8,991 nt of DNA, from positions 1 to 8,991 of the forward strand of contig JAFAWC010000098.1 in assembly GCA_019242135.1 (NCBI GenBank), in the 5' to 3' direction. Shown piece after piece: positions 5,853 through 8,991 of the stretch (position 1 is its first letter; every line of letters begins with the position of its first letter). The position numbers were made by a program, and so were the translations under genes. Under the pieces are notes generated by a model that worked only from the letters and a program-made list of their open reading frames with translations, did not search any database and had not been told where the DNA came from. Source of the stretch: Mycobacteriaceae bacterium (lineage in GTDB: Bacteria > Actinomycetota > Actinomycetes > Mycobacteriales > Mycobacteriaceae).

Positions 5853-7313
5853 ATGACCGCAGAGCCTGTGACCACGCAGTCGGCACCCGGTGCCGAGTAT
5901 TCCGACACCGCCGGCGCGGCTTTCCGCGCAGTGCTGCAGGTGATGGAGTCCGTCGAGCCGCGGATCGCGGCTGCGACGCGCAAAGAGCTTGCTGACCAAC
6001 GCGATTCGCTGAAATTGATCGCCAGCGAGAACTATGCCTCGCCTGCTGTGTTGCTGACCATGGGTAACTGGCTGTCCGACAAATATGCCGAGGGCACGGT
6101 CGGCCATCGGTTTTACGCGGGCTGCCAGAACGTCGACACGGTGGAATCGGTGGCAGCCGAACACGCCCGTGAACTGTTCGGCTCCCCATACGCCTACGTC
6201 CAGCCGCACTCGGGAATCGACGCCAACCTCGTCGCGTACTGGGCGATCCTGGCCACCCGCGTTGAGGCGCCGAGTCTGGCAGAGCTGGGCGCCAAGCATG
6301 TCAACGACCTGGCCGAGCCGGACTGGGAGCGGTTGCGGGCCAAGCTCGGCAACCAGCGCCTGCTGGGCATGTCCCTGGACGCCGGCGGCCACCTCACCCA
6401 CGGCTTCCGGCCGAACATCTCGGGAAAGATGTTCCACCAGCGCAGCTACGGCACCGACCCGGCTACCGGGTTGCTGGACTACGGAGCGGTCGCGGCTGCG
6501 GCGCGCGAGTTCAAGCCGCTGATCCTGGTGGCCGGCTATTCCGCCTACCCGCGGCGGATCGACTTCGCGAAGATGCGCGAGATCGCCGACGAGGTGGGCG
6601 CGACCCTGATGGTTGACATGGCCCACTTCGCAGGCCTGGTGGCCGGCAAGGTCTTCACCGGTGACCAAAATCCGGTGCCCCACGCCCACGTCACGACGAC
6701 GACCACCCACAAGTCGCTGCGCGGACCGCGCGGCGGGCTGGTGCTGGCGACCGAGGAGTACTCGGACGCCGTGGACAAGGGCTGCCCGATGGTGCTGGGC
6801 GGTCCGCTGTCGCACGTGATGGCCGCCAAGGCGATCGCGTTGGCCGAGGCTCGCCAACCAGCGTTCGCCGCCTATGCCCGGCAGGTCGCCGATAACGCCA
6901 AGGCGCTGGCCGACGGCTTTCTGCGGCGCGGCGCGCGGCTGGTCACTGGCGGAACCGACAACCACATCGTCCTGCTCGACGTGACGTCGTTCGGGCTGAC
7001 GGGCCGCCAGGCCGAGTCCGCGCTGCTGGACTCCGGTGTCGTCACGAACCGCAACGCGATCCCGTCGGATCCCAATGGCGCCTGGTACACCAGCGGGATC
7101 CGGCTCGGCACGCCGGCGTTGACCACCCGCGGATTCGGGACTACGGAGTTCGACCGGGTCGCCGAGATGGTTGTCGAGGTGTTGGCGAACACCACTCCGC
7201 AGGGCAGTTCGAAGGCGAAGTACGCCCTGGCCGACGGCACGGCACAGCGGGTGCACGCCGCCGCGGCGGAGCTGCTCGCCGTAAACCCGCTCTATCCGGG
7301 CCTGGCACTCTAA
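5853..7313 (+). CDS. glyA: Serine hydroxymethyltransferase, long form, 486 aa
   Basis: A PLP enzyme that interconverts serine + tetrahydrofolate with glycine + methylene-tetrahydrofolate, supplying one-carbon units in the cytosol. Family motifs are [14 protein letters not shown] (54-67), [16 protein letters not shown] (76-91), [11 protein letters not shown] (116-126), GGHLTHGF (178-185), VDMAHFAGL (254-262), the PLP-lysine segment [11 protein letters not shown] (Lys287) and [15 protein letters not shown] (414-428, substrate-carboxylate Arg417). It is longer than the usual ~420-430 aa. It has an N-terminal extension of about 25 residues and an extra stretch near 130-172 between the HSG and GGHLTHG motifs. 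This fits a distinct long actinobacterial SHMT group. ATG 5853 follows a -10 by 7 nt; the frame stays open back to 5691 over coaA, which is not plausible coding. desA2 follows after 57 bp with its own promoter. Confidence 0.95.
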   Translation: MTAEPVTTQSAPGAEYSDTAGAAFRAVLQVMESVEPRIAAATRKELADQRDSLKLIASENYASPAVLLTMGNWLSDKYAEGTVGHRFYAGCQNVDTVESVAAEHARELFGSPYAYVQPHSGIDANLVAYWAILATRVEAPSLAELGAKHVNDLAEPDWERLRAKLGNQRLLGMSLDAGGHLTHGFRPNISGKMFHQRSYGTDPATGLLDYGAVAAAAREFKPLILVAGYSAYPRRIDFAKMREIADEVGATLMVDMAHFAGLVAGKVFTGDQNPVPHAHVTTTTTHKSLRGPRGGLVLATEEYSDAVDKGCPMVLGGPLSHVMAAKAIALAEARQPAFAAYARQVADNAKALADGFLRRGARLVTGGTDNHIVLLDVTSFGLTGRQAESALLDSGVVTNRNAIPSDPNGAWYTSGIRLGTPALTTRGFGTTEFDRVAEMVVEVLANTTPQGSSKAKYALADGTAQRVHAAAAELLAVNPLYPGLAL

Positions 7314-7314
7314 A

Positions 7315-7337
7315 CGCGGCACGCCGCGCCGAATTTT
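7315..7337 (+). terminator. Possible intrinsic terminator after glyA
   Basis: CGCGGC (7315-7320) and GCCGCG (7323-7328) form a compact GC-rich inverted repeat just after the glyA stop. It is followed within a few bases by AATTTTA. The loop is very tight (2 nt, or 4 nt if the last pair opens) and the T-tract is short, so the call is tentative. If real, it separates glyA from the desA2 promoter. Confidence 0.35.
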
Positions 7338-7355
7338 ACGATTTCCACATATTTG

Positions 7356-7368
7356 AGTTACTGTAACT
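7356..7368. promoter_or_regulatory. Perfect 13-bp palindrome over the desA2 promoter, likely repressor operator
   Basis: AGTTAC-T-GTAACT is a perfect inverted repeat that covers the -10 hexamer TACTGT (7359-7364) and ends 2 nt before ATG 7371. A protein bound here would block RNA polymerase. I recall a TetR-type repressor, MadR, reported to control desA1 and desA2; assigning this site to it is inference. Confidence 0.6.
7359..7364 (+). promoter_or_regulatory. -10 hexamer TACTGT, predicted leaderless promoter of desA2
   Basis: TACTGT ends 6 nt before ATG 7371, so the mRNA should begin at or within a base of the start codon. A weak -35 candidate TTACGA (7336-7341) has a 17-bp spacer. The surrounding 40 bp are AT-rich against a GC-rich background, as expected for a promoter. 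Confidence 0.6.
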
Positions 7369-7370
7369 GC

Positions 7371-8195
7371 ATGGCACAGAAACCTGCTCTGACGCCGCTG
7401 ATGGCCGAGCTGGAACCTGTGGTCGGGGAGAACTGCCGCCGCCACATCGAGACAGCTCAACCGTGGTACGCGCACGAATTCGTGCCGTTCGACCGCGGCG
7501 AGAACTACAAGTTCCTCGGCGGCCGGGATTGGGACCCGTCGCAGGCCACGCTGCCCAGGCACATCACTGACGCGCTGGAGATCCTGTTGATCACCAAGGA
7601 CAACGTGTCCGGTGTGCACCGCGAGTTCGTCGAGCATTTCATCCTCGAGGACTGGTGGGGCATGTGGATCGGCCGCTGGACGGCCGAGGAACACCTGCAC
7701 GCGATCGCGCTGCGCGAGTACCTCGTGGTGACCCGTGACATCGACCCGGTGGCCAACGAGGCCGTCCGCGTCGAACACGTGATGAAGGGCTACCGCGCCG
7801 ACCACTTCAGCAAGATCGAGACCCTGGTGTTCCTTGCATTACGCGAACGTGAATACGCCGTGTTCTGCCGCAGGTTGGCCCTCCAGATCGACGACCCGAC
7901 GCTGCGCGCCATGATCGAGAACATCGCCGCCGACGAGGAGCGGCACATGCAGTTCTTCGAGAACCTGGTCGCGGCGTGCCTGCGCCTGGAGCCGGAGGAT
8001 ACGATCGCAGCGATCGCCGCGCGCTCGGCCGAGTTGCAGGTCGTCGGCGCCGACATCGACGCGTATAAGGACAAGGTCGTCGCCGTCGCCGACGTCGGCA
8101 TTTTCGACGAAAACCTGATGCGTCAAGGTGTCTCGGACTCGATCGCGGCCTGGGGACTGGCGGATCGGGCCGAGCTCGCAGATTTCATTCGCTGA
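7371..8195 (+). CDS. desA2: Acyl-ACP desaturase-like protein DesA2, 274 aa
   Basis: A ferritin-like di-metal protein of the soluble acyl-[ACP] desaturase family, linked in mycobacteria to desaturation of mycolic-acid precursors. It aligns with M. tuberculosis DesA2 (Rv1094, 275 aa) from MAQKP through the GRDWDPSQ.TLPR segment (51-63) to the C-terminus. Candidate metal ligands follow the family order: Glu70, the first ExxH at Glu107-His110 in EEHLH, Glu159, and the second ExxH at Glu189-His192 in DEERH. VEHFILEDWWG at 87-97 is a strong conserved block. There is no membrane segment, so it is soluble. I chose ATG 7371, six codons inside the TTG-started open frame at 7353, because it matches the family N-terminus and follows the -10. 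A tandem repeat begins 2 nt after the stop. M. tuberculosis DesA2 is reported to have altered metal binding, so activity is not certain. Confidence 0.96.
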   Translation: MAQKPALTPLMAELEPVVGENCRRHIETAQPWYAHEFVPFDRGENYKFLGGRDWDPSQATLPRHITDALEILLITKDNVSGVHREFVEHFILEDWWGMWIGRWTAEEHLHAIALREYLVVTRDIDPVANEAVRVEHVMKGYRADHFSKIETLVFLALREREYAVFCRRLALQIDDPTLRAMIENIAADEERHMQFFENLVAACLRLEPEDTIAAIAARSAELQVVGADIDAYKDKVVAVADVGIFDENLMRQGVSDSIAAWGLADRAELADFIR

Positions 8196-8197
8196 CC

Positions 8198-8259
8198 CGT
8201 CTGCTCTTCGCGCAAGCGCTCATCGCGGTCCGTCTGCTCTTCGCGCAAGCGCTCATCGC
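8198..8259 (+). repeat. 33-bp tandem repeat, about 2 copies, directly after desA2
   Basis: The unit starts at 8198 and again at 8231 (period 33), with 29 identical bases before the second copy diverges. It begins 2 nt past the desA2 stop. The core GCTCTTCGCGCAAGCG (8203-8218, 8236-8251) is identical to the core of the array after coaA, in the same orientation relative to the upstream gene. Confidence 0.9.
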
Positions 8260-8301
8260 CGCCCACGGCGCGCCTGCGAGGCGGGGATGGCGGCACGAGG
8301 G

Positions 8302-8307
8302 TAGCGT
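8302..8307 (+). promoter_or_regulatory. Possible -10 hexamer TAGCGT upstream of phoH2
   Basis: TAGCGT fits TANNNT and ends 8 nt before an ATG at 8316. It is a plausible promoter for the phoH2 transcript, with a short leader or a leaderless upstream frame. There is no supporting -35. Confidence 0.35.
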
Positions 8308-8323
8308 CGCATTCGATGGCTAG

Positions 8324-8449
8324 CGACATGCTCTGCTGTCCGGGCGGTACCCGAGCTTCGACTTCCACGGGACCGGCCCCGGTCCCGGCACCGCCGCGAC
8401 CGCCGAGACGCCCCCGCGGGGCCGCGCGGGCTCGAGGAGCTCCACGTGA
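8324..8449 (+). other. Cryptic reading frame at the position of the phoAT antitoxin, overlapping phoH2 by GTGA
   Basis: Forty-one codons are open between TAG 8321-8323 and TGA 8447-8449; the TGA overlaps the phoH2 GTG start in the 4-base arrangement GTGA. By hand count 37 of 41 codons end in G or C, against 32 of 40 in the phoH2 frame over the same stretch. The peptide reads [18 protein letters not shown] near its middle. There is no ATG, GTG or TTG start in this frame; only CTG (8333, 8336) is available. Mycobacterial phoH2 genes are reported to be preceded by a short overlapping antitoxin gene, phoAT; this is the obvious candidate, but its start is unresolved. An ATG at 8316 opens a different frame that ends at 8660. 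Confidence 0.35.
8434..8439 (+). promoter_or_regulatory. Ribosome binding site GAGGAG of phoH2
   Basis: A strong Shine-Dalgarno match 6 nt before GTG 8446. It fixes the phoH2 start; no ATG, GTG or TTG occurs further upstream in that frame before TAG 8302. Confidence 0.75.
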
Positions 8450-8991
8450 CCGATTCGCCGTCACTTGTCCGCACGTACGTGCTCGACACGTCGGTGCTGC
8501 TGTCCGACCCGTGGGCATGCACCCGGTTCGCCGAGCACGAAGTGGTGGTCCCGTTGGTGGTGATCTCCGAGTTGGAGGCCAAACGGCACCACCACGAGCT
8601 GGGCTGGTTCGCGCGACAGGCATTGCGGTTGCTCGACGACCTGCGCCTCGAGCACGGTAGGCTCGATCAGCCGATTCCCGTTGGGGCCCAAGGTGGCACA
8701 CTGCACGTCGAACTCAATCACAGCGATCCCGCGGTGCTGCCTGCAGGGTTTCGCACCGACACCAACGACGCGCGCATCCTGACCTGCGCGGCCAACCTGG
8801 CCGCCGAGGGCAAGCGGGTGACGCTGGTGAGCAAGGACATCCCGCTGCGGGTGAAGGCCGGCGCCGTCGGGCTGGCCGCCGACGAGTACCACGCCCAGGA
8901 CGTGATTGTGTCGGGCTGGACCGGCATGGCCGAGCTGGACGCGACCGCCTCCGACATCGACGCATTGTTCGACGACGGTGAAATCGACCTG
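8446..8991 (+). CDS. phoH2: PhoH2, PIN-domain RNase / PhoH ATPase-helicase; first 182 residues, 3' end outside the window
   Basis: PhoH2 joins an N-terminal PIN RNase domain to a C-terminal PhoH P-loop ATPase, reported as an RNA helicase and sequence-specific RNase. Only the PIN domain and the start of the linker are present. The acidic catalytic residues are visible: Asp14 in [11 protein letters not shown], Glu42 and Glu44 in [17 protein letters not shown], Asp108 in TNDARIL, and Asp131 in LVSKDIPLR. The sequence agrees closely with M. tuberculosis Rv1095 from RTYVLDTSV onward. The Walker A and B motifs of the PhoH domain would lie beyond 8991. The start is GTG 8446, set by GAGGAG 6 nt upstream. 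The GTG overlaps the stop of a short upstream frame in the place of the reported antitoxin phoAT, which would allow coupled translation. In M. tuberculosis the same desA2-phoH2 order is found. Confidence 0.95.
   Translation, partial: MTDSPSLVRTYVLDTSVLLSDPWACTRFAEHEVVVPLVVISELEAKRHHHELGWFARQALRLLDDLRLEHGRLDQPIPVGAQGGTLHVELNHSDPAVLPAGFRTDTNDARILTCAANLAAEGKRVTLVSKDIPLRVKAGAVGLAADEYHAQDVIVSGWTGMAELDATASDIDALFDDGEIDL

Larger units (their letters stand above)
8196..8445. other. desA2-phoH2 intergenic region
   Basis: These 250 bp hold the 33-bp tandem repeat (8198-8259), then a small hairpin CGCCT-GCG-AGGCG (8271-8283) that could end desA2 transcription but lacks a U-tract. A possible -10 TAGCGT (8302-8307) lies 8 nt before an ATG at 8316. 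The rest carries the cryptic frame described separately and the phoH2 ribosome site. Confidence 0.6.

Noticed and set aside
5790..7805. 671-codon open frame on the minus strand across glyA and desA2
   Set aside because: It is antisense to two clearly conserved genes and its peptide is Arg/His/Gln-rich with no motifs, the usual mirror frame of high-GC coding DNA.
8123..8701. 192-codon minus-strand frame reading through the desA2 repeat and phoH2 start
   Set aside because: Antisense to phoH2 and desA2; apart from the repeat-encoded RLREE stretch it is Arg/Pro-rich shadow sequence.

Overview
The window is high-GC DNA from a mycobacterium. The right half carries the order coaA(-) / glyA(+) / desA2(+) / phoH2(+), which matches the Rv1092c-Rv1095 block of Mycobacterium tuberculosis as I remember it. 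The predicted CoaA, DesA2 and PhoH2 proteins read as close orthologues. The left half does not match anything I recall next to that block in M. tuberculosis. It looks like accessory oxidative metabolism, more typical of an environmental, fast-growing species (inference).

Layout. Positions 1-1537 hold the 3' end of a Baeyer-Villiger-type flavin monooxygenase, followed 9 nt later by an alpha/beta hydrolase. The pair could convert a ketone to an ester or lactone and then cleave it. A convergent gene (1527-3020, minus) encodes the carboxyltransferase subunit of an acyl-CoA carboxylase. It diverges from an F420/flavin-dependent luciferase-like oxidoreductase (3098-4132) across 77 bp. A four-helix membrane protein of unknown function follows (4263-4673), preceded by three direct copies of TGGCAGTG. 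The gap between this gene and convergent coaA holds a long GC-rich hairpin and a 33-bp tandem repeat. CoaA (pantothenate kinase) and GlyA (serine hydroxymethyltransferase) diverge from an 89-bp gap. desA2 and the 5' part of phoH2 (cut by the window end) complete the region.

Promoters. Three genes (the luciferase-like oxidoreductase, glyA and desA2) have a TANNNT -10 hexamer 6-7 nt before the ATG. That spacing predicts leaderless mRNAs, a common mode in mycobacteria. The desA2 -10 lies inside a perfect 13-bp palindrome, a likely repressor site.

Most unusual signals. A 33-bp tandem repeat sharing a 16-nt core sits directly after the stop codons of both coaA and desA2, in the same orientation relative to each gene although the genes lie on opposite strands. 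A cryptic reading frame ending in a GTGA overlap with phoH2 occupies the place of the reported phoAT antitoxin but lacks a usual start codon. The SHMT is the long (~486 aa) form rather than the ~426 aa form I remember at this locus in M. tuberculosis. I see no mobile element, CRISPR array or RNA gene.
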